DNA of 64,000 bases from UKL13-2 sp947085425. Lineage in GTDB: Bacteria; Pseudomonadota; Gammaproteobacteria; Burkholderiales; Usitatibacteraceae. The DNA lies in contig CAMTWK010000004.1 of NCBI GenBank assembly GCA_947085425.1, positions 62,001 to 126,000 of the forward strand, given 5' to 3'. Below the pieces are notes generated by a model. That model was given only the letters and a program-made list of their open reading frames with translations. It was not told the origin of the DNA and ran no database searches. The first letter of the stretch is position 1. Each line of letters starts with the position of its first letter. The position numbers were made by a program, and so were the translations under genes. Below are positions 8,221 through 18,146 of this stretch, piece after piece.

Positions 8221-8916
8221 ATGACCACATATCTGCGCCGCCGCTGGTTGAAGTCGATTGCCGCCCTCGGTTTATTGGGGCCTGCTGGAATTTCCGGATT
8301 GATTCAGGACGTTTTGGCCAAGGGTGACCTGCCAACCGTTGCCGGCATCAATTCCGCCGGAGGCACTGTGTCGGTCAACGGCAAATTGGCCAAAGTCGGC
8401 ACGCCGGTCAAGCCGGGTGACCGCGTCACCACCGGAGCCAATAGTTTTGCGGTGGTGGTGGTCGGCAGAGACGCGTATTTATTGCGAGATCATTCGACGG
8501 TGGTGCTGGAGGAATCCAAAGCCACTCCCGGTGTGCTTGAAAAGGTGCTGATCCTCACCGGCAAGGTGTTGTCGGTGCTCGAAAAGCGCGCGCCGGATAA
8601 ACGTGTCCAGTTCCGTTTGCCCAACGCAACGATTGGCATCCGCGGCACCGGTTTTTATATTGAGATTCATGAAGGCCGCAGCTATTTTTGTCTGTGTTAC
8701 GGTGAGGCATCAATCGACGGCAAGGGTATGACGGAGGCGAAAATTGTCAAAACCACTCATCATGAGTCACCACTTTGGCTGGACGATCGCGGCGGTACCA
8801 TGAAGGCTGAAAAAGGACCGTTCATGAATCACGTCGATGACGAACTCATCATGCTCGAAAAATTGACCGGACGCGAGCCGCCGTTTGTGGCGCTGGGGTT
8901 GACGGGCAAATATTAG
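8221..8916 (+). CDS. Exported FecR-domain protein with Tat-like signal
   Basis: 231 residues. The N-terminus carries RRRWLK followed by a hydrophobic stretch (about residues 12-25), resembling a twin-arginine signal. Residues about 40-180 fit a FecR domain: a GTVSVNG segment, PGDRVTTGANSFAVV, a strand-rich core, and NATIGIRGTGFYIEI. FecR family members are beta-rich periplasmic domains, classically sigma-factor regulators, but many stand-alone versions exist. No ECF sigma factor or TonB receptor lies nearby, so a FecI-type regulatory role is not supported here. The ribosome-binding site GGGGAA about 5 nt upstream is strong. Exact function unknown. Confidence 0.75.
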   Translation: MTTYLRRRWLKSIAALGLLGPAGISGLIQDVLAKGDLPTVAGINSAGGTVSVNGKLAKVGTPVKPGDRVTTGANSFAVVVVGRDAYLLRDHSTVVLEESKATPGVLEKVLILTGKVLSVLEKRAPDKRVQFRLPNATIGIRGTGFYIEIHEGRSYFCLCYGEASIDGKGMTEAKIVKTTHHESPLWLDDRGGTMKAEKGPFMNHVDDELIMLEKLTGREPPFVALGLTGKY

Positions 8917-8971
8917 TCAGTTGTTATCGTGCCAAACGTGGCAACCGCGACATGGGTAATTGTGAGACCTG

Positions 8972-9754
8972 TCAGGCGATGCCGCCGTAATAAACGCGGG
9001 TGTCGTAAACAAATTCGATGCGTCCATTGATTTGGTGCGTGTCAAAAAGTTTGCGGGTGTGTTGTGCCATGGCGGCATAACCGGCGTGATCTTTGGGCGG
9101 AATATACGACGAGGAGTGTAAGCGCCCCATCAGCCCGTCAAAATCAAACGACTGTACATTATCAAACGCGGCTTCAGAAAATGGTCCGCCAAAAAATGGC
9201 GCGAATACAGCCGGGTCCTGCACATTCTTGTGATTGATCTGGTTGTAGTCGGTGGCGTGTTGTTGCAGCAACGCTTCGTAGTCGCGTAAAAAAGGCGTGG
9301 AGTCGACGCGCCGATCGTTCCAGATCAACACCACCCAGCCGTCGTCCTGCAGGATGCGTTTAAATTCGGCTCGGGTCTTGGTGCGATCAAACCAATGAAA
9401 CGCCTGGCCGGCCAATACGAAGTTGAATGTCTTGGCGGGTAAGCCGGTGGTTTCAGCGGTCCCCTCCATGCTGGTAAAACGACCGTAATCCTCCAAAAAT
9501 TCTTCGCCAGCCACACGCATTTCCTGATTGGGCTCAATGCCCACCACCGCATTGCCATTGTCCAAAAATAGTTGGGTCAAAATGCCGGTGCCGGAGCCGA
9601 TATCGGCAACAACACTGTCCGGCGTGAGTCCACAATTGGCCGCCAACAGATCCAGAATCTCCAGTGGATAGTGTGGACGGAACTTGACGTAATCGGCCAC
9701 CCGGTCGGAAAAACGGCTGGTGGCGTTATGGGTAGGTGCGGCGTTATTTTTCAT
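8972..9754 (-). CDS. Class I SAM-dependent methyltransferase
   Basis: 260 residues with the SAM-binding motif VADIGSGTGILTQ (about residues 47-59), the acidic post-II residue in VVGIEPN, and AGQAFHWFD, a segment typical of the Methyltransf_11/UbiE-like group. The start at 9754 (MKNNAAPTHN) is preferred over upstream in-frame starts because it lies 19 bp after the acyl-CoA dehydrogenase stop and those upstream codons overlap that gene. Co-transcription with the dehydrogenase is likely. The substrate cannot be read from the sequence. Confidence 0.85.
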   Translation of the reverse strand: MKNNAAPTHNATSRFSDRVADYVKFRPHYPLEILDLLAANCGLTPDSVVADIGSGTGILTQLFLDNGNAVVGIEPNQEMRVAGEEFLEDYGRFTSMEGTAETTGLPAKTFNFVLAGQAFHWFDRTKTRAEFKRILQDDGWVVLIWNDRRVDSTPFLRDYEALLQQHATDYNQINHKNVQDPAVFAPFFGGPFSEAAFDNVQSFDFDGLMGRLHSSSYIPPKDHAGYAAMAQHTRKLFDTHQINGRIEFVYDTRVYYGGIA

Positions 9755-9773
9755 GGGCAAACTCTGGCAAAAA

Positions 9774-11588
9774 TCAAAACCATTCTGGTTGCATATCGAG
9801 AGTGGTGGTATCGAGTGTGCTGAGCAAATCGAGCATCGGCCCCACCTTGGGCAATTCGTAAACAAAATAGTAGCGGCAGGCCTGCCATTTGCCGTGATAA
9901 AAATCGTCGTTGTTATCTTGCGCATTTTTACGGGCGCAAACAGATTGCTCAAGCCAGATCCACGCCAGCACCACATGGCCAAACGCTTCCAAATAAATGC
10001 TCGCGTTGGCCAGGGTACGGTTGAGGTCCCCCGCCGCCCATAACACTTTGGTCACTGCGGCAAGATGGCCGACCTTGGCAGCGAGTGCTTGCGAAAATTG
10101 CACCGTGTCGGTGTCGCACGATTGTTGTGCCTGCTCGATGGTTCGCCTGATGCGTGCGCCCAGCAATTTAAACGCGGCACCCTCTTGCATCACCACCTTG
10201 CGCCCCAGCAAATCCAGCCCCTGAATGCCGTGAGTGCCTTCGTGGATGGCATTCAAACGGTTGTCCCGGTAAAACTGTTCAAGCGGAAAATCGCGTGTGT
10301 AGCCGTAACCACCGAGCACTTGAATGGCCAGTGAATTGGCCTCCAGACACCACTGTGACGGCCAGCTCTTGGCAATCGGGGTGAGGATATCGAGCAGCAG
10401 GGTGGTTTGTTTGCGAATGGATTCGTCGGGCTCGGTTTTTTCCTCATCCACCAATTTGGCGCAATACAAATTGAGGGCGAGGGCGCCTTCCACATACGAT
10501 TTTTGCGCCAGCAACATACGGCGCACGTCGGCGTGGTCAATGATCGGGATTTGTGGACTTTGCGGGTCCTTGTTTTGTATGGTGCGACCTTGCGGGCGAT
10601 TTTTTGCGTAATCCAAAGCGTGTAAATAACCGGTGTAACCGAGCATGGCGGCACCGAGCCCGACGCCGATACGCGCCTCGTTCATCATGTGAAACATGAT
10701 TGATAAACCCCGATGCGGTTCGCCGACCAAATAGGCCACTGCGCCCGCCCGACCGTTGGGCTGAAATTTGCCTTCGCCAAAATTGAGCAGGCAATTGGTG
10801 GTGCCACGGAATCCCATCTTGTGATTCAATCCGGCCAGCACCACGTCATTTTGTTCGCCCACACTGCCGTCGTCACCCACCAAAAATTTAGGCACGATAA
10901 AAAGTGAAATTCCTTTCACGCCCGCTGGTGCGTCGGGCAGACGTGCCAATACCAGATGCACGATATTTTCAGAAAGCGAATGTTCGCCGGCGGAGATCCA
11001 CATCTTGTTGCCGAATAGGCGGTAACAATTTTTGTCGTCCGCATCAGGCTCGGCGCGGCTTTTGATGTCGGCGAGTGACGAGCCGGCCTGTGGTTCGGAT
11101 AAACACATGGTGCCAAAAAAACGGCCTTCCATCATCGGTGTGACAAAGCGATGGATTTGATCGTCTGTGCCGTGCGCCAATAATAAATTGGCGTTGCCGA
11201 TGGTCAGAAACGGATAGGCGGCGGTGGCACAGTTGGCGGCCAGGAAATACGCCATCGCAGCCTTGTCGAACACCGTTGGCAGTTGCATGCCGCCGATTAA
11301 CTCGTCCTGTGCGGCGGCAATCAGCCCGGCGGCATTAAAGGCGTCGATCGCCGTTTTGATTTCCGCCGGCAATAAAACTTGTTTGCCGTCGAAGCGAGGT
11401 TCGTGGTCGTCACTCAGGCGGTTGTGGGGCGCAAAAAAATCCGTGGCGATTTTTTCGGCGGTATCCAGAACGGCGTCAAACGATTCACGATCATGCTGGG
11501 CGTAGCGCGACCGGCTGGTCAGTGTGGTGGCGTCCAACCATTCGTATAACAAAAAATTTAGATCTCGACGCGAAAGTAACAGGGACAT
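9774..11588 (-). CDS. Acyl-CoA dehydrogenase, long (about 600-residue) type
   Basis: FAD enzyme of fatty- or thio-acyl-CoA oxidation. The 604-residue length and C-terminal extension match the long acyl-CoA dehydrogenases often labelled as 3-methylmercaptopropionyl-CoA dehydrogenase (DmdC-like), rather than the 380-residue type. Visible motifs are the flavin-contacting CLSEPQAGSSLAD, the MWISAGEH segment, GGYGYTRDFPLEQFYRD, and AIHEGTHGIQ, whose Glu is the expected catalytic base. The N-terminus lacks a signal peptide, so it is cytosolic. It is the first gene of a pair with the downstream methyltransferase. The true substrate is not determined. Confidence 0.9.
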   Translation of the reverse strand: MSLLLSRRDLNFLLYEWLDATTLTSRSRYAQHDRESFDAVLDTAEKIATDFFAPHNRLSDDHEPRFDGKQVLLPAEIKTAIDAFNAAGLIAAAQDELIGGMQLPTVFDKAAMAYFLAANCATAAYPFLTIGNANLLLAHGTDDQIHRFVTPMMEGRFFGTMCLSEPQAGSSLADIKSRAEPDADDKNCYRLFGNKMWISAGEHSLSENIVHLVLARLPDAPAGVKGISLFIVPKFLVGDDGSVGEQNDVVLAGLNHKMGFRGTTNCLLNFGEGKFQPNGRAGAVAYLVGEPHRGLSIMFHMMNEARIGVGLGAAMLGYTGYLHALDYAKNRPQGRTIQNKDPQSPQIPIIDHADVRRMLLAQKSYVEGALALNLYCAKLVDEEKTEPDESIRKQTTLLLDILTPIAKSWPSQWCLEANSLAIQVLGGYGYTRDFPLEQFYRDNRLNAIHEGTHGIQGLDLLGRKVVMQEGAAFKLLGARIRRTIEQAQQSCDTDTVQFSQALAAKVGHLAAVTKVLWAAGDLNRTLANASIYLEAFGHVVLAWIWLEQSVCARKNAQDNNDDFYHGKWQACRYYFVYELPKVGPMLDLLSTLDTTTLDMQPEWF

Positions 11589-11653
11589 GGTGGCGATGAT
11601 TGTTGATCAGCAGGTGAAAAATATCGGCCTGAATTATTGGAGGATGAATTCGA

Positions 11654-12412
11654 TTATCTAGGTTTACGCGGCATAATTTGAAAAATGCGGTCATACAACC
11701 AATTTGGCAAAATCCGCAGAATGCGCGCGGCGATACCCATGGTCCAGGGGATAACCGTAAAGGATGTTTTATTTTCGATGGCTCGGGCGAATCGTACCGA
11801 TGCCTGGTCAACATCAATCAGGAACGGCATTTTGAATTTGTTCACAGCGGTCATGGGGGTGCGAATGTATCCCGGGCAAATCGTCACCACCGCCACATTG
11901 GCTGCGCGCAGCTCCACCCGCAGACTTTCGCAATAGCGAATGGTTGCCGCTTTGGACGCTGAGTATGCGCCGCCACCGGGAATGCCGCGAAAGCCGGCGA
12001 CACTGGCAATGCCGACCAAGGTGCCGCTGCGTGCGGCCTTCATGGGTTCCACGAACGGATGAAAAGTGTTGACCATGCCCATGACATTGATATCAAACAC
12101 TTCCTGAAAGTCGGCCAGGTCTTCGGCCATTTCCGTCAAGGTTCCGCGCGACACACCGGCATTGGCAATGACCACATCGGGCAGGCCGTATTTGTTGATG
12201 AATTGGCGGGCGGCAGCTTTCAGCGCATCTGCATCACGCACATCACACACATAAATTTCCGGGCGCGGGGAAATGGATGCGGCAACTTTTTCCAGCCAGT
12301 CGGCGCGTCGTGCCACCAATCCAAGTTGGCACCCTTTGCTGGCATAGTGCCGCGCCAGTGATTCACCGATACCGCTGGATGCGCCGGTAATGAATATTCT
12401 TTTCATAGACAA
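11654..12412 (-). CDS. Short-chain dehydrogenase/reductase (SDR)
   Basis: 252-residue classical SDR. It shows the nucleotide-binding TGASSGIG near the N-terminus, NAGVSRG, the catalytic Ser in GIASVAG, and the Tyr-x3-Lys motif in YSASKAA, followed by the PGYIRTPM segment. The C-terminal 50 residues are hydrophobic and basic (WTMGIAARILRILPNWLYDRIF), suggesting membrane association. A second ATG two codons downstream (12406) is an equally good start. It lies downstream of dsbA but is separated from it by a strong terminator, so it probably has its own promoter. The substrate is unknown. Confidence 0.9.
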   Translation of the reverse strand: MSMKRIFITGASSGIGESLARHYASKGCQLGLVARRADWLEKVAASISPRPEIYVCDVRDADALKAAARQFINKYGLPDVVIANAGVSRGTLTEMAEDLADFQEVFDINVMGMVNTFHPFVEPMKAARSGTLVGIASVAGFRGIPGGGAYSASKAATIRYCESLRVELRAANVAVVTICPGYIRTPMTAVNKFKMPFLIDVDQASVRFARAIENKTSFTVIPWTMGIAARILRILPNWLYDRIFQIMPRKPR

Positions 12413-12443
12413 AGTTTATCAGGCCGCATCCCCACGCCATAAA

Positions 12444-12478
12444 CAAAAACGGCGCACGGAGGGATCTCAAGGCGCCGT
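12444..12478 (-). terminator. Rho-independent terminator after dsbA
   Basis: On the minus strand ACGGCGC (12478-12472) pairs with GCGCCGT (12455-12449), with a 16-base loop and a following TTTTTG run. It lies 22 bp past the dsbA stop and before the SDR start, so it separates the two transcripts. Confidence 0.75.
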
Positions 12479-12499
12479 TCTATTCGTCACAATGGTGAC

Positions 12500-13240
12500 C
12501 TATTTGGTCGTTGCGGGGGGCTTTGCAGCTGGCGCTTTTGCGGCGGGTTTGGCGGGCGCTGAAACCGGCTTGGGGGCTGGTTTCGATGCGGCACGTTGTT
12601 CGGCAATCAATCGATCAACGGTATCGGTAATGTGGCTGCCGCCAATTTGTTGCACAATAAAACGACCATTCACAACCAGCATCGGCGTGGCGGTAATCTT
12701 GTACTGACCAGGCAGGGTGCGACCACGGGTAATTTTGCTTTGAACCGAAAATGACTTTTCGACCGACTCATATTGGGCTGGATTGACGCCGTTTTTTTCC
12801 AACCATTTCAGCATGGTGGGTTTATGCGCGATCATGACTTTGTCGTTAAAGATGGCTTCAAAAATTTTCTTGTGCAGACGGTCGAGTTGACCCATGGCTT
12901 CCAGCGTGTAAAAAATCGGCAGGTCATCAACACCACTTGAGCCAAATCCGGCGGGTACCCGTTTAAATTTCACATCGGCCGGCAATTTTTTAGACCATGC
13001 TTCAAGAACCGGCTCTAAATTTGCGCAATGAATACAACCGTAACCAAAAAACTCCAGCACTTCAATGGTGCCGTCATCCGCGGTCGGTTGTGCCGGGTTC
13101 AGCAAGGTGACTTCTTTGGCGGGGCCCTGTGCGAACACCGGTAACACGATGGCGGCGGCGGATAACAACAGCGTTGCAGTCAATCCCATCAATAAACGGG
13201 GCGTGAATATAGTTTGAATGGCTTGGGTTTTGTTTGGCAT
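12500..13240 (-). CDS. dsbA: Periplasmic thiol:disulfide interchange protein DsbA
   Basis: Introduces disulfide bonds into exported proteins; reoxidised by DsbB. The 246-residue protein starts MPNKTQAIQT and has a hydrophobic export signal (about residues 16-37, cleaved after VFAQ or nearby). The thioredoxin active site is Cys69-Ile-His-Cys72, a variant of the common CPHC, and the cis-Pro loop is ATPMLVV. An unusual Ala/Pro/Lys-rich tail of about 40 residues follows the fold. The start at 13240 is chosen over 13279 for its AGGAT ribosome-binding site. It follows the SPOR gene by 47 bp and argS upstream, a conserved betaproteobacterial order. Confidence 0.93.
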   Translation of the reverse strand: MPNKTQAIQTIFTPRLLMGLTATLLLSAAAIVLPVFAQGPAKEVTLLNPAQPTADDGTIEVLEFFGYGCIHCANLEPVLEAWSKKLPADVKFKRVPAGFGSSGVDDLPIFYTLEAMGQLDRLHKKIFEAIFNDKVMIAHKPTMLKWLEKNGVNPAQYESVEKSFSVQSKITRGRTLPGQYKITATPMLVVNGRFIVQQIGGSHITDTVDRLIAEQRAASKPAPKPVSAPAKPAAKAPAAKPPATTK

Positions 13241-13287
13241 AAAAATCCTGATCTTCTGTTTTGTGGATGAAACGGTCAAGAAACGGA

Positions 13288-13956
13288 TTATTCCGGCTTG
13301 ACGACAGAGGCGCTGATTCCGTTCTGTGACAACACACCTTTGATTCGGTTCACTTCTTCCTGGCTCTTGAATGGTCCGAGGCGCACTCTGAATAACGTGC
13401 CTTTGCCGGCGACGCTGACCGGTTTGACTGATGCTTCAAATCCAGCGAACGCCACTTTTGCTTTCATATTGTCGGCATCCGCTTCATTTTGAAAGGCGCC
13501 CGCCTGCAAAAACAATACTTCATTGAGTGATTTGATCGGCTCTTTTACGTCCGGTTTGGTTATATTTGTAGCGTCTTTAACAGCGTCTTTAGCGGTCGGT
13601 GGCGCGACCTCAGGCGGTTTTTTGGTGGCTGCGGCCGCACCACTGTCCTTGCCGTCTTTATCGCCCGGTAACAACTGATAAAACTCAAATCGTGGTTTGT
13701 TTGGATCACTGCCGTCGGTTTTTGTTGGCGTGGCGGACGGATTCGGTTGTGCCGTCTTCATGGGTTGCAGGATTTCCGACGGTTTGGTTTTTTCAATAAA
13801 AGGGTTGGAGGTGCGGTTGAGCCAAATTGCCACACCGAGCGCCAAAAAAATACCCATCAGCAGGCCGATAATAATGCCCGCGAACAACGGATTCATGCCC
13901 GGCTTGCCACCACCACCGGCACGGGCTGGGGCCTTCGGTTTAATTTCGTTTGTCAT
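13288..13956 (-). CDS. SPOR-domain cell-division protein, FtsN-like
   Basis: 222 residues with a short cytoplasmic N-terminus, one membrane segment (about residues 24-46), a Pro/Lys/Ala-rich periplasmic linker and a C-terminal SPOR domain (about residues 145-222: LFLQAGAFQNEADADNMKAK, then TLFRVRLGPFKSQEEV). SPOR domains bind denuded peptidoglycan glycan strands at the septum, so a role in division or wall remodelling is likely. It starts 2 bp after the argS stop and so is translationally linked with it. Proteins of this layout between argS and dsbA are typical of betaproteobacteria. Confidence 0.88.
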   Translation of the reverse strand: MTNEIKPKAPARAGGGGKPGMNPLFAGIIIGLLMGIFLALGVAIWLNRTSNPFIEKTKPSEILQPMKTAQPNPSATPTKTDGSDPNKPRFEFYQLLPGDKDGKDSGAAAATKKPPEVAPPTAKDAVKDATNITKPDVKEPIKSLNEVLFLQAGAFQNEADADNMKAKVAFAGFEASVKPVSVAGKGTLFRVRLGPFKSQEEVNRIKGVLSQNGISASVVKPE

Positions 13957-13958
13957 GT

Positions 13959-15650
13959 TTACATTTTCTCCGGTGCAGACACGCCCAGTACACCAAGGCC
14001 GTTTTTGATGACCTGTCGAACGGCCACGATCAGGGCCAAACGTGCCAACTTTAAGGCTTCATCATCAATCAAAAAGCGTTCTGCATTGTAGTACGTGTGC
14101 AATTTGGCGGCGAGTTCGCCTAGATAATTGGCGACAATGTGTGGTGACAATTCGCGCGTTGCCAGACTGAGGGTTTCCGGAAAGTCGGCGAGGCTACGCA
14201 ACAATTCGGACTCGTAGGTGCTCGCCAGCGGTGTCAGATCCACATCGGCCAATGAGGCGCTGTCGCCGCCCCATTGTTCGAGCACCCGGCAAATTCGCGC
14301 ATGTGCGTATTGCACGTAATAAACCGGGTTGTCTTCGGAGTGGCTTTTGGCCAGATCAATATCAAACGTCAATTGCGAATCGGATTTGCGCATGATGAAA
14401 AAATAACGGGTGGCATCGCGGCCGACTTCATCGATCAAATCGCGCAGGGTCACGTAGCTGCCGGCGCGTTTGGAAATTTTGACTTCAACACCGCCACGCA
14501 TGACGGTAATCATTTGATGCAACACGTAATCTGGATAACCCACCGGCACGCCCATTTCCATCGCCTGCAATCCCGCCTTCACACGCATTAACGAGCCGTG
14601 ATGATCCGCGCCGAGCTCGGTGATGGCGCGGGTAAAACCCCGCTGCCATTTGGTGACGTGATAGGCGATGTCCGGCACAAAATAAGTGTAAGTGCCGTCA
14701 GATTTACGCATGACGCGGTCTTTGTCGTCACCGTAGTCGGTGGACTTCAACCACAAGGCGCCGCCTTCTTCATAGGTGTGACCTTTGGCAACCAGATGGT
14801 TGACGGTTTTTTCAACCAGACCCTCGGTATAAATCGACGACTCAAGGTAATGCATATCAAAGGCAACTTCAAACGCCTTTAAGTCCAGGTCTTGTTCGTG
14901 GCGCAACGCCGCCACGGCAAAGGACCGAACGGCATCGCGACTTTGGCCGAGGCTGTCGGTTGGATTTTCCAGTGCATAGCGTTCGGCGATTTCTTTGATG
15001 TAGTCGCCGCGATAACCGCCCTCTGGAAATTCACAGGCCACACCCGCGCGTTCACTGAGTCTGGCGATCACCGATGTCGCCAGGTTTTCAATTTGTGCGC
15101 CGGCGTCGTTGTAATAAAACTCACGACTGACTTCATAACCCTGGCTGGTCAATAATCGCGCCAACGTGTCGCCAATGGCCGCACCGCGGCCGTGGCCGAC
15201 GTGTAACGGGCCGGTCGGGTTGGCGGAGACAAATTCAACCATGACTTTTTCGTGTTTGCCAATTTCACTCGAGCCAAATTGATCACCGGCGCGGGTGATG
15301 GCATCAACGATGCGGGTCTCGGCTGCCCGTGACAGCCGCACATTGATGAATCCGGGGCCGGCGATTTCGGGTGTGCCTGCGAGTAGCGCCGATGCAGGCA
15401 ATGCCATGACGATGGCTTCGGCAATGTCGCGCGGTTTTTTGCCGAGTTTTTTGGCCAGGTGTAAGGCGCTATTGACGGCGAAGTGTCCGTGTTCTGGATT
15501 CTTCGGCTTTTCGACCGCAATTTCAAACGGCGGCGTTTCATCTTTTAGAGCCGGAAAAGCGGAAAAAAGTGCGGTTTGAAAAAGTTCGGCGACGGCGGAT
15601 TTGTTATCGGTAATGGCTGACATGAGCGGCTTTAAAACAGAATCAGACAT
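13959..15650 (-). CDS. argS: Arginyl-tRNA synthetase
   Basis: Class I synthetase that charges tRNA-Arg. The 563-residue protein has the N-terminal Add-1-type domain, the HIGH-equivalent HVGHGRGAA in an [10 protein letters not shown] context, the [16 protein letters not shown] segment replacing a canonical KMSKS, and the C-terminal DALR anticodon-binding helix bundle ([19 protein letters not shown]). Length is normal for the family. It heads a unit with the SPOR and dsbA genes. A tRNA-Arg(CCG) gene, one of its substrates, lies at 34.1 kb. Confidence 0.97.
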   Translation of the reverse strand: MSDSVLKPLMSAITDNKSAVAELFQTALFSAFPALKDETPPFEIAVEKPKNPEHGHFAVNSALHLAKKLGKKPRDIAEAIVMALPASALLAGTPEIAGPGFINVRLSRAAETRIVDAITRAGDQFGSSEIGKHEKVMVEFVSANPTGPLHVGHGRGAAIGDTLARLLTSQGYEVSREFYYNDAGAQIENLATSVIARLSERAGVACEFPEGGYRGDYIKEIAERYALENPTDSLGQSRDAVRSFAVAALRHEQDLDLKAFEVAFDMHYLESSIYTEGLVEKTVNHLVAKGHTYEEGGALWLKSTDYGDDKDRVMRKSDGTYTYFVPDIAYHVTKWQRGFTRAITELGADHHGSLMRVKAGLQAMEMGVPVGYPDYVLHQMITVMRGGVEVKISKRAGSYVTLRDLIDEVGRDATRYFFIMRKSDSQLTFDIDLAKSHSEDNPVYYVQYAHARICRVLEQWGGDSASLADVDLTPLASTYESELLRSLADFPETLSLATRELSPHIVANYLGELAAKLHTYYNAERFLIDDEALKLARLALIVAVRQVIKNGLGVLGVSAPEKM

Positions 15651-15765
15651 TATACCGGCTGGCTATCGACCGGCGAGAGTCAAGCGCGGCAATAAAAGTG
15701 AATGTTGTTTATGGGCGGGCATTTCGCTGTAAAAATGCCTGAAGAGAGCCGTCAATAAACGACTT

Positions 15766-18045
15766 TTAAACTTCAATCGGGTCGACGTCGATCGCCCACT
15801 TCGCGGTACGAATATTTTCGGCTCGAACGCCTTCCAGCCACACCGTCAAAAATTGCTGCAGCGTGGCGCGCCGGTCAGACCGCACCATGAGTTGTTTGCG
15901 GCTATAACCGGCTTTGCGCGCAAGGGTGGAGGCAACCGGCTCCCAAACATTGATGCCGTCCAGCTGATGTTCGGCAACAATGCGTCGGCCGCTGGTTTGC
16001 GCCGCCGTCAAAAAGGCATCGAGTTTTTCCACATCGCGTGCTTCAGCCCGGAGCAGGGCGAGATAACTGTACGGCGGCAAATTCATGATTTGCCGTTCGG
16101 CCAAGGTCGCCGCAACAAACTGCGGGTAGTTGTGGCTGGCGACGGCTTGATAAACGGCATGCTCCGGAAAGCGCGTTTGAATGATCACCCGCCCGGGCAA
16201 TTGCGCGCGACCGGCACGACCGGCCACCTGGGTCATTTGTTGGGCCATGCGTTCGGCGGCGCGAAAGTCGGCGGAAAAAACCGCGCCGTCGGCATTCACC
16301 ACACACACCAGCGTGAGTTTTGCAAAATCATGGCCTTTGGCGAGCATTTGTGTGCCGACCAAAACATCGATTTCGCCACTGGCGGCGGCTGTAAAAATTT
16401 TCTCCGCCGCACCACGCCGACGGGTCGCATCACGATCGACCCGGGTGATGCGTGCGGTCGGCAACGCCGCTTGCAGCGCGACTTCAATACGTTGGCTGCC
16501 TTGTCCGGCGGGGTGCAAATCTGCGGCACCACAATCATCACAGACTTGTGGTGCGCGGCTTTCCGCGCCGCAGTGGTGACATTTCATTTTGTTGGCCGCG
16601 CGGTGATAGACCATACGGGCGCTGCAGCGATTGCATTCCGGCATCCACGCGCAGCTGCCGCATACCAGCGCCGGCGCAAAGCCGCGCCGGTTGATAAACA
16701 CCATCGCCTGTTCACCGCGCAAAATGGTTTGCTCGATGGCGCGGATGAGCGACTGCGTCAATCCATCCGGTGCCTTTTCACTGTCGAGATGAATAAAACT
16801 GACTTGCGGAAGTTCTGCATTTTCGATGGCGCGTTTGGTCAGCGCCAGTCTCGCAAACCGACCACGGGCAGCGTTGTCGAGGGTTTCGATGGATGGTGTG
16901 GCCGAACCGAGCACCACCGGGCAGCCGGCCGTGCTGGCACGAAACACCGCCACATCGCGCGCCGAATATCGCACGCCCTCCTGCTGCTTGAAGGATTGAT
17001 CGTGTTCTTCATCAACAATAATCAGACCCAGACGGGGCATCGGCGTAAAAATAGCCAGTCGCGTGCCAACAACGATATCGGCAACACCTTCTTGCGCGGC
17101 CCGCCACGCGGTGAGCCGCGCCCCTGCGGCCATGCCGCTGTGGGCGGGGGCAATGTGATGATTGGGGAAACGTTGACGAATATGTTTTAACAATGCCGGC
17201 GTCAAATTGATTTCCGGCACCAGCACCAACGCTTGTTGTCCCTGATCGATTGTATGCGCGATCGCGCGTAAATAAACCTCGGTCTTGCCGCTGCCGGTAA
17301 TGCCGTCGAGCAGAAATGCGCGGTATTGTGCGTGCGCCGAGTTGATGCTGTCTACGGCTGTTTGTTGTTCGCTATTCAGCGTGGGTCCGGGCGCAAAGGC
17401 TCGCGCTGCAATCGGCCGTTGTGCTGCTTGCTGCGCAGTGGTGAGCGCAACCTCTTCAATTTCTAGCCATGACTTTTCCAAAAGTGTTTTGATGGCGACC
17501 CCGGCGCGGGGGTGTCGTCGCCGTAATTCGCCCTCCAGCATCGATTCACCGAGCAGGCATTCCAATACCGAGCGTTGGGTGGCCGATCGTGCCGGCAGTG
17601 TCGAGATGGCGTCGCGTCCTTGTGGCGTGATGGAAAGTCGTCGCACGTTTGCCGGGACGGCACCGTGGTCATCAGCGTGGATTGTTTTGAGCGCGCGGGC
17701 CGCGTTTCTGAGTAGCGGTGGAATCACACTCATGACGATTTGGCCAAGTGGGGCGTGATAGTAACCCTCACAAAAGCGCATCACGGCCAAAATTTCGGTA
17801 TTAAGTGCCGGTAAATCGCGCCGTACCGCCTCCACCGCCCGGAGTTTGTCTTTGGCGACTGGGGAGGATTCACTCACCGAAACCAGCAGTCCGACCACTT
17901 TTTTGTTGCCAAACGGTACCACCACCAGTCTGCCTACATCTTCAGGTTGTGCGTCCGGCAGGATGAAATCAAAGGCACGCAAAAGTGGCACGTCCAGCAC
18001 CACAGAAGCGAAATTTAGTCCGGTGCCGGGCACGGCTTGACTCAT
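15766..18045 (-). CDS. priA: Primosomal protein N' (PriA helicase)
   Basis: Superfamily 2 helicase that restarts stalled replication forks. About 759 residues: an N-terminal DNA-binding domain (ASVVLDVPLLRAFDFILP), Walker A in GITGSGKTEVYL, Walker B as VDEEHDQSFKQQ, a zinc-binding insert with eight cysteines in four pairs (CGSC, CNRC, CHHC, CDDC), and helicase motifs V/VI in VGTQMLAKGHDF and QMTQVAGRAGR. I chose the ATG at 18045, giving MSQAVPGTG before the conserved region; the ATG at 18102 would add 19 residues and cannot be excluded. Upstream lies the hemE gap with DnaA-box matches. Confidence 0.95.
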   Translation of the reverse strand: MSQAVPGTGLNFASVVLDVPLLRAFDFILPDAQPEDVGRLVVVPFGNKKVVGLLVSVSESSPVAKDKLRAVEAVRRDLPALNTEILAVMRFCEGYYHAPLGQIVMSVIPPLLRNAARALKTIHADDHGAVPANVRRLSITPQGRDAISTLPARSATQRSVLECLLGESMLEGELRRRHPRAGVAIKTLLEKSWLEIEEVALTTAQQAAQRPIAARAFAPGPTLNSEQQTAVDSINSAHAQYRAFLLDGITGSGKTEVYLRAIAHTIDQGQQALVLVPEINLTPALLKHIRQRFPNHHIAPAHSGMAAGARLTAWRAAQEGVADIVVGTRLAIFTPMPRLGLIIVDEEHDQSFKQQEGVRYSARDVAVFRASTAGCPVVLGSATPSIETLDNAARGRFARLALTKRAIENAELPQVSFIHLDSEKAPDGLTQSLIRAIEQTILRGEQAMVFINRRGFAPALVCGSCAWMPECNRCSARMVYHRAANKMKCHHCGAESRAPQVCDDCGAADLHPAGQGSQRIEVALQAALPTARITRVDRDATRRRGAAEKIFTAAASGEIDVLVGTQMLAKGHDFAKLTLVCVVNADGAVFSADFRAAERMAQQMTQVAGRAGRAQLPGRVIIQTRFPEHAVYQAVASHNYPQFVAATLAERQIMNLPPYSYLALLRAEARDVEKLDAFLTAAQTSGRRIVAEHQLDGINVWEPVASTLARKAGYSRKQLMVRSDRRATLQQFLTVWLEGVRAENIRTAKWAIDVDPIEV

Positions 18046-18146
18046 CACCTTGGGTCCGGGACGGTGCTGGTTAGGCGGGTTGATTGCCGTAGCAAAAAGC
18101 ATGCAAGCACAGCCACCTCAGAATGCCGTAATCGCGTCATTGTGTC

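Noticed and set aside
15853..17190. 445-codon open frame on the plus strand
   Set aside because: Lies antisense to priA and only mirrors its GC-rich codons; no motif or ribosome-binding site.
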